This document shows, piece by piece, positions 41,693-49,942 of a stretch of DNA of 62,272 nt. The position numbers were made by a program, and so were the translations under genes. The first letter of the stretch is position 1, and each line of letters starts with the position of its first letter. Source of the DNA: a virus; the IMG/VR virus record IMGVR_UViG_3300032309_002862, positions 1-62,272 of that record; one strand, given 5' to 3'. The notes beneath the pieces were generated by a model. That model searched no databases, was not told where the DNA came from, and worked only from the letters and a program-made list of their open reading frames with translations.

Positions 41693-43015
41693 ATGATTAA
41701 AGAACTAAGAATCTTAAAGGAATTAGAGGAACTTACTGGAGAGGGATCACAGAAGAAAAAGCAGGAAATAATCAAACAAAATTGGACCTCTGAATTAGCT
41801 TACGTTTTTGACGTGTGCTTCAATCCATTTGTTACTACCAAGCTACATAAGCTTAATTTTTCAGAGGATCCGAGCGATTCTTTTGGACTGGATAACTTCA
41901 AAGAGCTCGTTGAAAAATTAAAATCAGCTCCTGCAGCTAATAATTCTATAAGGTTAGAAGCTAATCAGATGGTAAACACCAGAATTACCGATGATAGTGA
42001 CGACGCTGACCTTAGAAAGATTCTAATGAAGGTGCTAACCAAGAGAATGAACGTTGGGGTTGGTGCGAAGCTGATCAACAAGGCTATTGGTAGAGAGGTG
42101 ATACCTGATCCATCCGTTATGTTAGCAACCGACGACCAAGATTCGCTTCTAAACTGGGATAAGATCTATTGTGAGGAAAAGTATGATGGCGTAAGAGTAA
42201 TAGCTATTTATAAGGAAGGCGGATTTAGTTACTTTACCAGAGCTTTTAATGAACTTGATGCAGATAAGCTGCACAAGATTACATTTTCTCTTAAACAGAT
42301 AATGAACTTTTCAGGATTGAAAGGCTCTTGGTTCTTTGATGGTGAATTAACAGATCACAATAGGAAATCAGTAAGTGGTAAGGTTACGCAGATACTGAAG
42401 GGGACTGCCCCAGACAATATAGGGGATAGTATCATATTCAATGTCTTTGATCTCGAAGAATATGACACGCTAAGAGCTGGCGTTGGAATTCTACCCTATT
42501 CGGTAAGAAGACAGACACTAGAATCTGTTATGAAAAACGTAGAAGAGAGCGAGCCAGTAAAATTAGCTACAATGTGGGAACTTGAAGATCCCTCTCAGAT
42601 TACTTCAATCTATCAAAAAATAGTAGATGCAGGAGGAGAGGGAGTTATCTGTAAAAAAGATAGCGTTTATCAATGTTCTCGATCAAAGAATTGGATAAAA
42701 TTCAAAGAGGTTAACGAATGTGATCTTGTCATCCGGGGATGGTACCCAGGAGAGGGTAAAAGGGAGGGCTTCATAGGTGGACTTGTATGCACGGACCTAT
42801 CTGAAACCTTGCATGTTAAAATAGGATCAGGTTTTACCGACGAGGACCTTAAATCATTGAGTGCTAACCCAGATGCCCTTCGAGGGAAGATATGTGCTGT
42901 GCAATACAATGTTACAATTACTGACAAGTTTGATAATAGATCACTATTTTTGCCTAGATTCGTAGAGATAAGAAACGATAAGTCAGAGGCTGATGATTTA
43001 TCATCCAAATTTTGA
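41693..43015 (+). CDS. ATP-dependent DNA ligase (gp30-like)
   Basis: A 440-residue ligase. An N-terminal DNA-binding helical domain (residues 1-150) is followed by motif I, EEKYDGVRVIAIY, with the adenylated Lys near 163; motif III, WFFDGELTD; motif IV, GGEGVICKKDS; and motif V, NWIKFKEV. The OB-fold (VIRGWYPGEGKREGFIGGLV, LHVKIGSGF) completes the T4 gp30/eukaryotic type. It seals nicks during replication and repair. First gene of the replication unit. Confidence 0.95.
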   Translation: MIKELRILKELEELTGEGSQKKKQEIIKQNWTSELAYVFDVCFNPFVTTKLHKLNFSEDPSDSFGLDNFKELVEKLKSAPAANNSIRLEANQMVNTRITDDSDDADLRKILMKVLTKRMNVGVGAKLINKAIGREVIPDPSVMLATDDQDSLLNWDKIYCEEKYDGVRVIAIYKEGGFSYFTRAFNELDADKLHKITFSLKQIMNFSGLKGSWFFDGELTDHNRKSVSGKVTQILKGTAPDNIGDSIIFNVFDLEEYDTLRAGVGILPYSVRRQTLESVMKNVEESEPVKLATMWELEDPSQITSIYQKIVDAGGEGVICKKDSVYQCSRSKNWIKFKEVNECDLVIRGWYPGEGKREGFIGGLVCTDLSETLHVKIGSGFTDEDLKSLSANPDALRGKICAVQYNVTITDKFDNRSLFLPRFVEIRNDKSEADDLSSKF

Positions 43016-43049
43016 GAAACAGTTTCGTTAATTTCTAATATAATACAAT

Positions 43050-44000
43050 ATGATGCAGGAATTATTAACAGAGAAATTAAGGCCCAAGGAAATTAGGCAT
43101 ATGATATTGCCTCAGAGAATAAGAAAGATCTTTGAGACTAACGGGCTCAATCATAATGTTCTTTTATCTGGTAGCCCTGGTAGCGGTAAGACCACGCTTG
43201 CTAAAATATTAGCAGCACCATACCCGCACCTTTTTATAAATGTTTCGGATGAGAGTTCTGTTGAGACGATACGTACTAAAATTAATGATTTTTGTTCAAC
43301 AATGTCGATTATGGACGGTGCTTCCTCAAAGAAAGTGGTTGTATTGGATGAGTTCGACGGTGCATCCGATCAGTTCTATAAGGCTTTAAGAGGAACTGTA
43401 GAGAAGTTTGCATCTAATACAAGATTCATTGCTACTTGTAACTGGATCAATAAGGTTCCTGATGCAATTCAGAGCAGATTTGAGGTGATTGACTTTGATC
43501 CCGTTTCTTCAGAGGAGGAGAACGAAGTAAAATCAGAATGGAGAAAGAGAATAAACCTTATCCTGAATAAGGTTTCTATTGAAATAGACGAAGAATCTCT
43601 TCTGGAATTTGAGAGAAATTTCTATCCTGATTTGAGATCCTCCCTTAACAAGATCCAAACCTGGATGCTAGAGGGAACTAATAAAGTTGATCTAGCAAAA
43701 GTTAGAGAAATAGGATGGAGTTACGAGTCACTCTACAATTTACTCTTTTCCCCACCGGACCCAATTGGTAACTATCAGAACTTAGTTGGAGAATATAACG
43801 GAAAGACCGACGACATAATGGGTGCCTTAGGTGATGAATTCGTACAGTGGGTTATTAAAAACAAAAAATCACATTCTAAGATTATCCCTGGTGTGATAGT
43901 TCTAGTGGCTGAACATCAGGCACAAAGACTTCAGGTTATCGACCCGATGGTTTCTCTTCTTTCCCTATTTTACCAGATACAAAAACTTATACAGCCATGA
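43050..44000 (+). CDS. gp44: Sliding clamp loader large subunit (gp44-like, AAA+)
   Basis: A 316-residue AAA+ ATPase (T4 gp44 is 319). LLTEKLRPKEIRHMILP at the N-terminus, Walker A GSPGSGKTT near residue 41-49, Walker B KVVVLDEFDGAS near 96-106, sensor 1 RFIATCNWINKVP, and the arginine finger region QSRFEVIDF. A C-terminal collar domain completes it. It loads the ring clamp on DNA for the polymerase. The start could be 43050 or 43053 (ATGATG). The adjacent upstream bases read TTTCTAATATAATAC, a possible promoter. Confidence 0.93.
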   Translation: MMQELLTEKLRPKEIRHMILPQRIRKIFETNGLNHNVLLSGSPGSGKTTLAKILAAPYPHLFINVSDESSVETIRTKINDFCSTMSIMDGASSKKVVVLDEFDGASDQFYKALRGTVEKFASNTRFIATCNWINKVPDAIQSRFEVIDFDPVSSEEENEVKSEWRKRINLILNKVSIEIDEESLLEFERNFYPDLRSSLNKIQTWMLEGTNKVDLAKVREIGWSYESLYNLLFSPPDPIGNYQNLVGEYNGKTDDIMGALGDEFVQWVIKNKKSHSKIIPGVIVLVAEHQAQRLQVIDPMVSLLSLFYQIQKLIQP

Positions 44001-44308
44001 AAGAATTAGCAGAAGTTATTAATAGAAACGGATACATCTATAAGCAATTAAAGAGAACGGACAAAGCTGCGATGTATTCTCAATCTGATGCGGAAGATCT
44101 GGAAGCAGATTTCAAGGCATTTGAGGTTTTTAAGATAAAAATAGGAAAAGCTAAGGTTGTTTTTGGAGTCGAATTACCAGAAAAAGAAAAGTTCCCAAGT
44201 GATGAGGATTTTGGTAAATGGGCTTGGACGTATACCGATTACGAGAAAGCTATCGATAGATTCAATAAAATAGAGAACGGAATAGAAGACGAGGAAGACA
44301 ATGAATAA
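43997..44308 (+). CDS. Unknown small acidic protein (103 aa)
   Basis: A 103-residue protein in the replication unit, overlapping both neighbours (ATGA with the clamp loader, 8 bases with the next gene). The conserved-looking part is KWAWTYTDYEKAIDRFNKIENG, a Trp-Ala-Trp helix followed by an amphipathic helix, and the tail is highly acidic (GIEDEEDNE). Similar short proteins occur among T4-like replication genes without an assigned role. Confidence 0.6.
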   Translation: MKELAEVINRNGYIYKQLKRTDKAAMYSQSDAEDLEADFKAFEVFKIKIGKAKVVFGVELPEKEKFPSDEDFGKWAWTYTDYEKAIDRFNKIENGIEDEEDNE

Positions 44309-44834
44309 AAAAAGAGTTATAATAGCAGGAAAGGGAGCTTCTGGCAAGGACCACTTGAGAAAGATGATGGTTGAGGAAGGCTTCAATTATTGTGTTTCCC
44401 ATACAACTAGACCGATGAGATCCGATGAGGAAGAGGGTATAGATTACTATTTTATAAAAGAGGCGGATGCTTACGGGATGATACTAGAAGATCTTTTTTT
44501 GGAGCACACCATATTTAATGGATGGGTTTACGGAACGAGTAAATCGGAGTTTCACAAATCTAATTTATTTATAATGACACCTTCTGGAATTTCTCAGTTA
44601 TCACCTGAAGACAGAAGAGAGTCCATTATTCTCTATGTTGACATCGACGAGAATATAAGAAGAGAAAGAATGTCTATGAGAAGAGATGCAGACGACGCTG
44701 ACCGTAGAATAAAGGCAGACGAGAAAGACTTCTTGAATTTTATAGATTACGATTTCTCTATAACTGATTCTGCATTTAACAGGATACCGAAGGAACTATA
44801 TAGTGTATTAAAAAAAATAGAACAGAATGATTAA
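44301..44834 (+). CDS. Guanylate kinase-like nucleotide kinase
   Basis: A 177-residue protein with a P-loop AGKGASGKDHL (GKD rather than GKS/T, as also seen in T4 gp1 dNMP kinase), followed by the GMP-binding signature VSHTTRPMRSDEEEGIDYYF and HTIFNGWVYGTSKSEF. These are the core guanylate kinase motifs. The lid region RRERMSMRRDADDADRRIKADE follows. It probably phosphorylates dGMP (and possibly other dNMPs) for DNA synthesis. The enzyme is slightly shorter than cellular Gmk (about 205). Confidence 0.85.
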   Translation: MNKKRVIIAGKGASGKDHLRKMMVEEGFNYCVSHTTRPMRSDEEEGIDYYFIKEADAYGMILEDLFLEHTIFNGWVYGTSKSEFHKSNLFIMTPSGISQLSPEDRRESIILYVDIDENIRRERMSMRRDADDADRRIKADEKDFLNFIDYDFSITDSAFNRIPKELYSVLKKIEQND

Positions 44835-45963
44835 TATCTTGTGTGATGGTAACTATGTCCTACATAAAACCTTTGGGGTTTTTGCTGGTTATGGTAATGT
44901 TGATCCTGGTAAGGTTTTTTCTAAAAAATCCGACCAGGCTATGTTTATTAGAAAAGTAGCGACTGACCTGTGCTCCTCGTTAAACAGTTTGCCTTCAGGG
45001 GGAAGACTTATTTTTACAGCGGATAGCAAAAGTTGGAGAAGAGAAATCGAGATTGAAAACGGCGGATATAAGTCAAATAGAACAAAGGACGAGAATGTTG
45101 ACTGGACTATTTTCTTTGAGCTTATGGATTCTTTTGGCCGTCAACTCGAGAAAATGGGGTTTATCTATTCTAAAGTAACAGGAGCAGAGGGTGACGATCT
45201 TCTTTACATGTGGTCGAAGCACTTTAACAATAACGGGGAGGATTGTATAGTACTATCCGGAGATAAGGATTTACACCAGTTAGCTAGATTTGAAGGCTCA
45301 AATTGGACTATAACATGGAATAGTAATAATAAAAAGAACGTAGTAACTACCCCTATTGGATGGAAGTCTAATTGGTTAGAAAAAGAGGAGGAAGCTAGCA
45401 TTTTTAATATGGGTTCTGTTATATCTCCTGATAAGGGAAAATTAAAAACTTTGCTTTCCAAGTGCGAATTGAATGAGGTTGATCGTGAATTATTTGTTCT
45501 GAATAAGATGTTTGTAGGTGATAAGGGAGACGCTGTACCTTCTGTTTGGGAAATCCGTCAGAACGGTAAAACCATGGGATTCACACCTAAAAAAAGCGAG
45601 GCTTTAATAGAAGCAATGAACGCATCTGAAGAATGGAAGAATATAAAACCAAACGAGCTCCTAAGTAGTAGTGAATTTCTTAACTGGGCTTCTGGGTTTA
45701 TATTGAGAGCCATGAAGGATGTAGACTCTTCTGAAAATAGAAATAAGGTCTCAGCTAACATCAGAAGAAATTACAAGCTTATGTGGCTGGATGACACAGT
45801 ATTTCCGGATAAAGTAGTTTCTGATTCGGAAGCAGAGATAGAAAGAGGGATTTCACTAGAAAGAAAATCAATAACATTAGATAGAATAAAAATACTAGAA
45901 GGTACAAATTGGATAGCACCTAATTATAGCCCATCCTCATTTGACCCCTTTGCAAACCTATAA
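44827..45963 (+). CDS. rnh: RNase H / 5'-3' flap exonuclease (T4 Rnh-like)
   Basis: A 378-residue FEN-family nuclease. N-terminal ILCDGNYVLHKTFG contains the first metal Asp; LIFTADSKSWRREIEI and YKSNRTKDENVDW form the conserved arch region with basic residues; VTGAEGDDLLYMWSK and IVLSGDKDLHQLAR carry the central and second acidic clusters; FVGDKGDAVPSVW is the helix-turn/H3TH entry. It removes RNA primers and flaps during lagging-strand maturation, and works with the ligase at 41693 and the clamp. Confidence 0.92.
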   Translation: MINILCDGNYVLHKTFGVFAGYGNVDPGKVFSKKSDQAMFIRKVATDLCSSLNSLPSGGRLIFTADSKSWRREIEIENGGYKSNRTKDENVDWTIFFELMDSFGRQLEKMGFIYSKVTGAEGDDLLYMWSKHFNNNGEDCIVLSGDKDLHQLARFEGSNWTITWNSNNKKNVVTTPIGWKSNWLEKEEEASIFNMGSVISPDKGKLKTLLSKCELNEVDRELFVLNKMFVGDKGDAVPSVWEIRQNGKTMGFTPKKSEALIEAMNASEEWKNIKPNELLSSSEFLNWASGFILRAMKDVDSSENRNKVSANIRRNYKLMWLDDTVFPDKVVSDSEAEIERGISLERKSITLDRIKILEGTNWIAPNYSPSSFDPFANL

Positions 45964-45965
45964 GG

Positions 45966-46394
45966 ATGGAACTTTTTGACATAGTAAAGAAAATATTTGA
46001 AAAGAAGGAGCCAAAGTGGGCTGAGGTAGCTAAGTTAGATAAGAACAGGAATTTTTTCATGCTTAATAGGATAATGTCCATCCAATTTCCTGTTCAGGCT
46101 AATCAGTTCAATAAATTAAAGATAACACCACATAATGTTATAGATTGGTGGCACGATACATTGAGTCCTAGATTCACCTCCCCTCCTAAATGGATCTATA
46201 CAAAGACCAAAAAATCTTCTGAGAAAAAAGATAGCTCTAAAAAGGATCACAATTTTGAGGATGCTGAGAAGTTCATAAGAGAAAAGTTCGAGGTTTCTAA
46301 AAGGGATCTTGATCAGATTAAGAAGTTCTATCCAGATAGATATAATGCTTGGCTATCCTCCGTATCGGATCAATTGGGTGTCAAGAGTAAGTAA
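45966..46394 (+). CDS. Candidate clamp loader small subunit (gp62-like)
   Basis: A 142-residue protein two bases after RNase H. The segment NRNFFMLNRIMSIQFPVQAN followed by FNKLKITPHNVIDWWHDTLS and KWIYTKTKK resembles the gp62 pattern in which a short 'N-Y-x-x-N-R-x-L-S' helix is followed by 'A-N-x-M-N' and a 'K-R-F-x-K-W' turn. The C-terminal helices (FEDAEKFIREKFEVSKRDLDQI) also fit. T4 gp62 is 187 residues and sits next to gp44; here the two are separated by three genes. The similarity is weak, by layout, so the call is tentative. Confidence 0.45.
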   Translation: MELFDIVKKIFEKKEPKWAEVAKLDKNRNFFMLNRIMSIQFPVQANQFNKLKITPHNVIDWWHDTLSPRFTSPPKWIYTKTKKSSEKKDSSKKDHNFEDAEKFIREKFEVSKRDLDQIKKFYPDRYNAWLSSVSDQLGVKSK

Positions 46395-46403
46395 ATATAT
46401 AGA
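46394..46403 (+). promoter_or_regulatory. Late promoter-like element AATATATAGA
   Basis: One-base variant of the motif, 15 bases before the ATG at 46419, overlapping the previous stop codon by one base. Confidence 0.4.
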
Positions 46404-46418
46404 GGATACACTGTAATT

Positions 46419-46970
46419 ATGAGGAAAGAGCATTCAAAACTTATCGATAAAGTTATATCCAGTTTAGATTGGGATTCTATTTTTGAGGTCTATAAGGCAT
46501 TTAAAATGGGAATAGGCGAGGGTAGCAACGTTATACCTGGCATTAAAAGAAAACCTTTTAGCGATTCTCTTACCAAGAATGACATAAAGGGAGAGCTTAA
46601 GACTATACTAAAACAGGTAATAGACGGAGATATATCCGACATAACATACGGCCCTTGGATTATAAACTGGGACAATGGCGACTGGGAGCCTGTTGAGGAT
46701 GAGATGGACGAGGATATCGATGATCAGGAGGAGGAAAATATTGAAGATCCTAATATAGTAAACTCAAGGCTTGAGGTTATCTATGCACCTCAACGAATAG
46801 CCCTTATAATTAACTCATTAAAGGATGAACAACCCGAGGGAGAACTCAATGACTCTTATTTAATAGAGAGCTTGATGCAGAAAGCTATTAAGAATGAGGA
46901 TTATGAGCTAGCTTCTAAATTCAGGGACATTCTGAAGCATCAGGATAAAGAACAAAGTTCTGATATATAG
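46419..46970 (+). CDS. Unknown protein with C-terminal UVR-type helix pair (183 aa)
   Basis: A 183-residue acidic protein. The N-terminal half (KLIDKVISSLDWDSIFEVYKAF, then KNDIKGELKTILKQVIDG and YGPWIINWDNGDW) is unknown; a Glu/Asp-rich linker follows (residues about 88-112). The last 35 residues, LMQKAIKNEDYELASKFRDI, fit the UVR motif (two helices with D-x-E-x-A-x-x-x-R-D) used by UvrB and UvrC for protein contact. No nuclease or helicase motif is present. The neighbouring UvdE-like gene makes a repair or regulatory link possible. Confidence 0.55.
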   Translation: MRKEHSKLIDKVISSLDWDSIFEVYKAFKMGIGEGSNVIPGIKRKPFSDSLTKNDIKGELKTILKQVIDGDISDITYGPWIINWDNGDWEPVEDEMDEDIDDQEEENIEDPNIVNSRLEVIYAPQRIALIINSLKDEQPEGELNDSYLIESLMQKAIKNEDYELASKFRDILKHQDKEQSSDI

Positions 46971-46973
46971 TAG

Positions 46974-47465
46974 GTGAAATACATTAAATCGATAAACGAA
47001 TTTGACACAGGTACCCCTTTTGGTGATACCTATGGATACGGCGGGGCAAATGGTGTTTTTAAAATAAACTATAAGCCATTTTCTGATCTTTCTATAGAGG
47101 TTGGCCCGGATCCAAATGTGCCTAGGTCTATAAAGGGATCGGAATTTCAGGTTGGTGATTTCGTTGTAGCTGAGCCTATTAACTCTAAGAGCAAAAAGAA
47201 TAAAAAGATTGGTATAATAGTTAGAGCTCAAAAAACACCCGACTCAAAGGGATTTAGATATTTCATACAGGTTTTCAATATAGGGAAGCTTACTGAGAAA
47301 GTAATAGAGGTCAAGCCTAATGCTATACAATTTATAGACCAAGGTGATAAAGGACACCAGGATCTGCTTTCCAAATACAAGATCGCTCAGCTTCCTGGTA
47401 AAGCATTCAATTCTCCTACCGTTTACAACGATGCTGATCTTGGCCTTTCTACCGTAGGTGGATAA
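46974..47465 (+). CDS. Unknown protein with SH3-like strand set (163 aa)
   Basis: A 163-residue protein starting at GTG (MKYIKSINEF), three bases after the upstream stop. Residues about 60-110 (FQVGDFVVAEPINSKSKKNK to GIIVRAQKT...FRYFIQVFN) look like a small SH3-like barrel of the kind used for binding other proteins. The N-terminus, a short basic-aromatic helix ending in INE, resembles T4 capsid-targeting sequences, so it could be a packaged protein. No family recognised. Confidence 0.5.
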   Translation: MKYIKSINEFDTGTPFGDTYGYGGANGVFKINYKPFSDLSIEVGPDPNVPRSIKGSEFQVGDFVVAEPINSKSKKNKKIGIIVRAQKTPDSKGFRYFIQVFNIGKLTEKVIEVKPNAIQFIDQGDKGHQDLLSKYKIAQLPGKAFNSPTVYNDADLGLSTVGG

Positions 47466-47506
47466 CGGAACTTAAGTCATTTCCTTTAGTATAATAATAA
47501 AAAGGA

Positions 47507-48403
47507 ATGATTTCTTTAGACAAGTCTAATTTAGGGTACATCGGTCTCCCGAAGAAAATAAAAGGAAACGGGCAGGTTAAAATAAAATCTGTTTATGATT
47601 TTCTTAAGGTAGTTAGAGATTCGATTGTTTATAATTCAAATCTAGGACTTAACATATTATGTCTGGATATAAGCGAATTTGATAATCCGGAACTGTTCGT
47701 TGATTTTAGTTTTGACGAGGAGGATCCTAAAATTTCAGGGATACTATCTAGTATACACGAGATTTCTAATATTAATAAATTTAGGACCTGCTTTATAATA
47801 CCGAAGGAATATTTTTTGGCTAGCCAACTAGACGGGGTTCCTGATAAAACAATAACACTTTTTGAGAGCCTAGGGTCCATATTAGATGTGCTGGGCCAGA
47901 AGGGTAGATCTATAATAGTTAGAATAGGAAGTGCATATGGAAACAGGAAGGAGACTATAGAGAGATTTTCAGTTAAGTTTGATTTAATATCTAAGCAAAC
48001 CCAGAAGAGAATATCGGTAGTTAACGACGATAAGCCCAGCCTTTTTTCGGTAACGGAACTCATATCGGGTTGCTATTATAAATCGGATGTACCGGTATCT
48101 TTTAGATTTCTTAATCATTTATTCAATGACGGAGGTCTTAGTACAAGGGAGGCTTTGTTTCTTAGCTGCTCCACATGGAAGTTCGGCAGTAATCCAATTA
48201 TGATTCACGCAGAGTCTGAGAGCGAGGATGAAAACGGATTTCCTGTTAATTCCAAGCCTTCCGGAAGATTGTCTAAAAGAATACCAACATTTGGTCTTTC
48301 TGTCGATGTTATAATAGATTCACCAGAGAAGGAATTTTGCTGCATTAATTATCTAAAGGACTTTAAGTCACTACCACCATTTGTATTTAATAAGAGAAAA
48401 TAA
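47507..48403 (+). CDS. Diverged UV damage endonuclease (UvdE/UvsE)-like TIM barrel
   Basis: A 298-residue protein whose strand order resembles UvdE: LGYIGLPKKI at the N-terminus, NLGLNILCLDIS, then IIVRIGSAYGNRKETIERFS (family: I-x-H-x-G, G-x-K, then R-F), RISVVNDDKPSLFSVTEL (family: L-E-N-D-D, with VTEL), PVSFRFLNHLF and NPIMIHAES. Several metal-ligand positions of UvdE are changed: the His of the I-x-H strand is Arg near residue 139, and the Glu of E-N-D is Val near 172. It may therefore have lost activity or use other ligands. UvdE nicks DNA 5' of UV lesions; with such changes a binding or structural role is equally possible. Confidence 0.5.
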   Translation: MISLDKSNLGYIGLPKKIKGNGQVKIKSVYDFLKVVRDSIVYNSNLGLNILCLDISEFDNPELFVDFSFDEEDPKISGILSSIHEISNINKFRTCFIIPKEYFLASQLDGVPDKTITLFESLGSILDVLGQKGRSIIVRIGSAYGNRKETIERFSVKFDLISKQTQKRISVVNDDKPSLFSVTELISGCYYKSDVPVSFRFLNHLFNDGGLSTREALFLSCSTWKFGSNPIMIHAESESEDENGFPVNSKPSGRLSKRIPTFGLSVDVIIDSPEKEFCCINYLKDFKSLPPFVFNKRK

Positions 48404-49104
48404 TGATCAATAAAGAAGTAAAGGAAAAAGCTCTGTATTTCGACGTAGAAACTGCGTCTTGTTTCGAAAGTCTAGAAGCATTAAACGAGAGAAATCCGAG
48501 ATTGGGTGAACTATGGGGTAAGAGAGCTAATTTCTATAGAAATTCTTACAAGGAATTATCAGAGATGAACGACGGTGAGATATTCGCTGAAAAATCTGCT
48601 CTGGAAGCTGAATTTTCAAGGGTAGTATGTGTTTCTTTCGGTAGTTTTAATGATGACGGTACGATAAGGACAACATCCTTCTTCGGTGATGATGAGATTG
48701 ACATTCTCAACAAAACAAACAAAATTCTTAACAATGCCCACTCAAAAGGGTGGAAGTTATGTGGACATAACATTAAGGGATTTGATATAGCTTGTCTAGG
48801 AAAGAGAATGCTTTATAACGGTATTACACCTTCTCAGAATATACAGGTTTGGGATAAAAAACCATGGGAGATGCCTTTTCTTGACACCGCAGAGATATTC
48901 TCCTTCGGTAATTGGATTGGTCAAAAATATCTAGGTCTAGACCTATTAGCATGCTCCCTTGATGTAAGATCTCCAAAAGAGGATATCAAGGGATCGGATG
49001 TCTCTAGAGTTTTCTGGATCGATAAGAATTTTGATAAAATTAAGGAATATTGCGAGAGGGACGTCGAGACAGTAATGCTGATCATGAATAAGATTTCGGT
49101 ATAG
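48403..49104 (+). CDS. DEDDy 3'-5' exonuclease (PolB exonuclease-like)
   Basis: A 233-residue protein with all the DEDDy motifs: Exo I LYFDVETAS (D-x-E), Exo II LCGHNIKGFDIACL (N-x-x-x-F/Y-D), and Exo III EYCERDVETVMLI (Y-x-x-x-D). The 60-residue insertion after Exo I (ERNPRLGELWGKR...) is common in the stand-alone PolB-exonuclease-like group, so I see it as a free exonuclease rather than a polymerase fragment. It probably removes 3' mismatches or processes RNA/DNA ends. One-base overlap (ATAATG) with the upstream gene. Confidence 0.85.
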   Translation: MINKEVKEKALYFDVETASCFESLEALNERNPRLGELWGKRANFYRNSYKELSEMNDGEIFAEKSALEAEFSRVVCVSFGSFNDDGTIRTTSFFGDDEIDILNKTNKILNNAHSKGWKLCGHNIKGFDIACLGKRMLYNGITPSQNIQVWDKKPWEMPFLDTAEIFSFGNWIGQKYLGLDLLACSLDVRSPKEDIKGSDVSRVFWIDKNFDKIKEYCERDVETVMLIMNKISV

Positions 49105-49127
49105 TTACACCTTATTGTTTTTTTCTT

Positions 49128-49137
49128 GATATATAAA
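49128..49137 (+). promoter_or_regulatory. Late promoter-like element GATATATAAA
   Basis: Two-base variant in the extended context TTGATATATAAA, 13 bases before the GTG start at 49151. Confidence 0.4.
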
Positions 49138-49150
49138 AGAAAAAAATTCT

Positions 49151-49930
49151 GTGGTTTTTAATTTCAAAAGTTATCTAAAAGAATCTAAAAGTCCCTTCTA
49201 TAACGAAGAACTTTGCCCTCTTTTTTGGGAAAAAGAAGGAGATGGCAAGGAGTTAGAGTGGAAGCTAGATCCTCTTGTAGGAAAGAAACTTCTGGATATA
49301 GCGAATGATTTTATAGAGGAAGGTTCGGATGTGCTAAAGAAAAAGGATGTTTTGGACATTCAGCTTGTTGGGTCCTTAACTGGTTATAACTGGAACCAGT
49401 ATTCTGATCTGGATCTACATATTATTGTAAATTTCAAAGACATGGGCGATGATCCTAAAATGATAGACTATGCTATGTATGGTCTAAAATTCTCATGGAA
49501 CACGAAACACGACATAACAATGAGAGGTCATGACGTGGAGATAGCAGTACAGGACGAAGGTTCTGAAAGCTACATTTCTACGGTATATTCACTTAGCAAG
49601 AAGAAATGGATTAAGAAACCTAAGTACTCACCACCTAAAATAGATGAGTTTATGGTAAATAAGAAGTTTAATTCTTTGGCTTACGATATAAGTAAGCTTG
49701 AAAATAAGCTAGTACTAGGTAACGTTTTTCCTTCTAATCCTAAGCCTCTTTATAATATGGCTGCTAAGCTAAAATCTAGGATAATGAAAATGAGAAAGGA
49801 GTCTTTGTCAAAGGGAGGTGAATTCTCCGTTGGCAATCTGGTCTTCAAGAAGCTTAGATCTGAGGGATATATAGGTAAATTGATCGATACGATCACAAAG
49901 GCATACGATAAAATATACACAATAAAATAA
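49151..49930 (+). CDS. Nucleotidyltransferase-fold protein (259 aa)
   Basis: A 259-residue protein starting at GTG (MVFNFKSYLKESK). Residues about 73-91 read VGSLTGYNWNQYSDLDLHI, the G-S-x(n)-S-D-x-D-L signature of the nucleotidyltransferase superfamily (polymerase-beta-like), with a further acidic strand around GHDVEIAVQDE as a possible third metal ligand. Such proteins transfer nucleotides to protein, RNA or antibiotic substrates; the target is unknown. The first 13 residues look like a T4-type capsid-targeting peptide with a possible gp21 cut after LKE (residue 11), raising the chance that it is packed in the head and injected. Confidence 0.65.
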   Translation: MVFNFKSYLKESKSPFYNEELCPLFWEKEGDGKELEWKLDPLVGKKLLDIANDFIEEGSDVLKKKDVLDIQLVGSLTGYNWNQYSDLDLHIIVNFKDMGDDPKMIDYAMYGLKFSWNTKHDITMRGHDVEIAVQDEGSESYISTVYSLSKKKWIKKPKYSPPKIDEFMVNKKFNSLAYDISKLENKLVLGNVFPSNPKPLYNMAAKLKSRIMKMRKESLSKGGEFSVGNLVFKKLRSEGYIGKLIDTITKAYDKIYTIK

Positions 49931-49942
49931 AGTAAAGAAATT

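Noticed and set aside
46962-46971. A GATATATAGT copy as a further late promoter
   Set aside because: It is the end of the upstream gene (codons for Asp, Ile, stop) and leaves only 2 bases to the GTG at 46974, unlike the 13-29 base spacing of the others.
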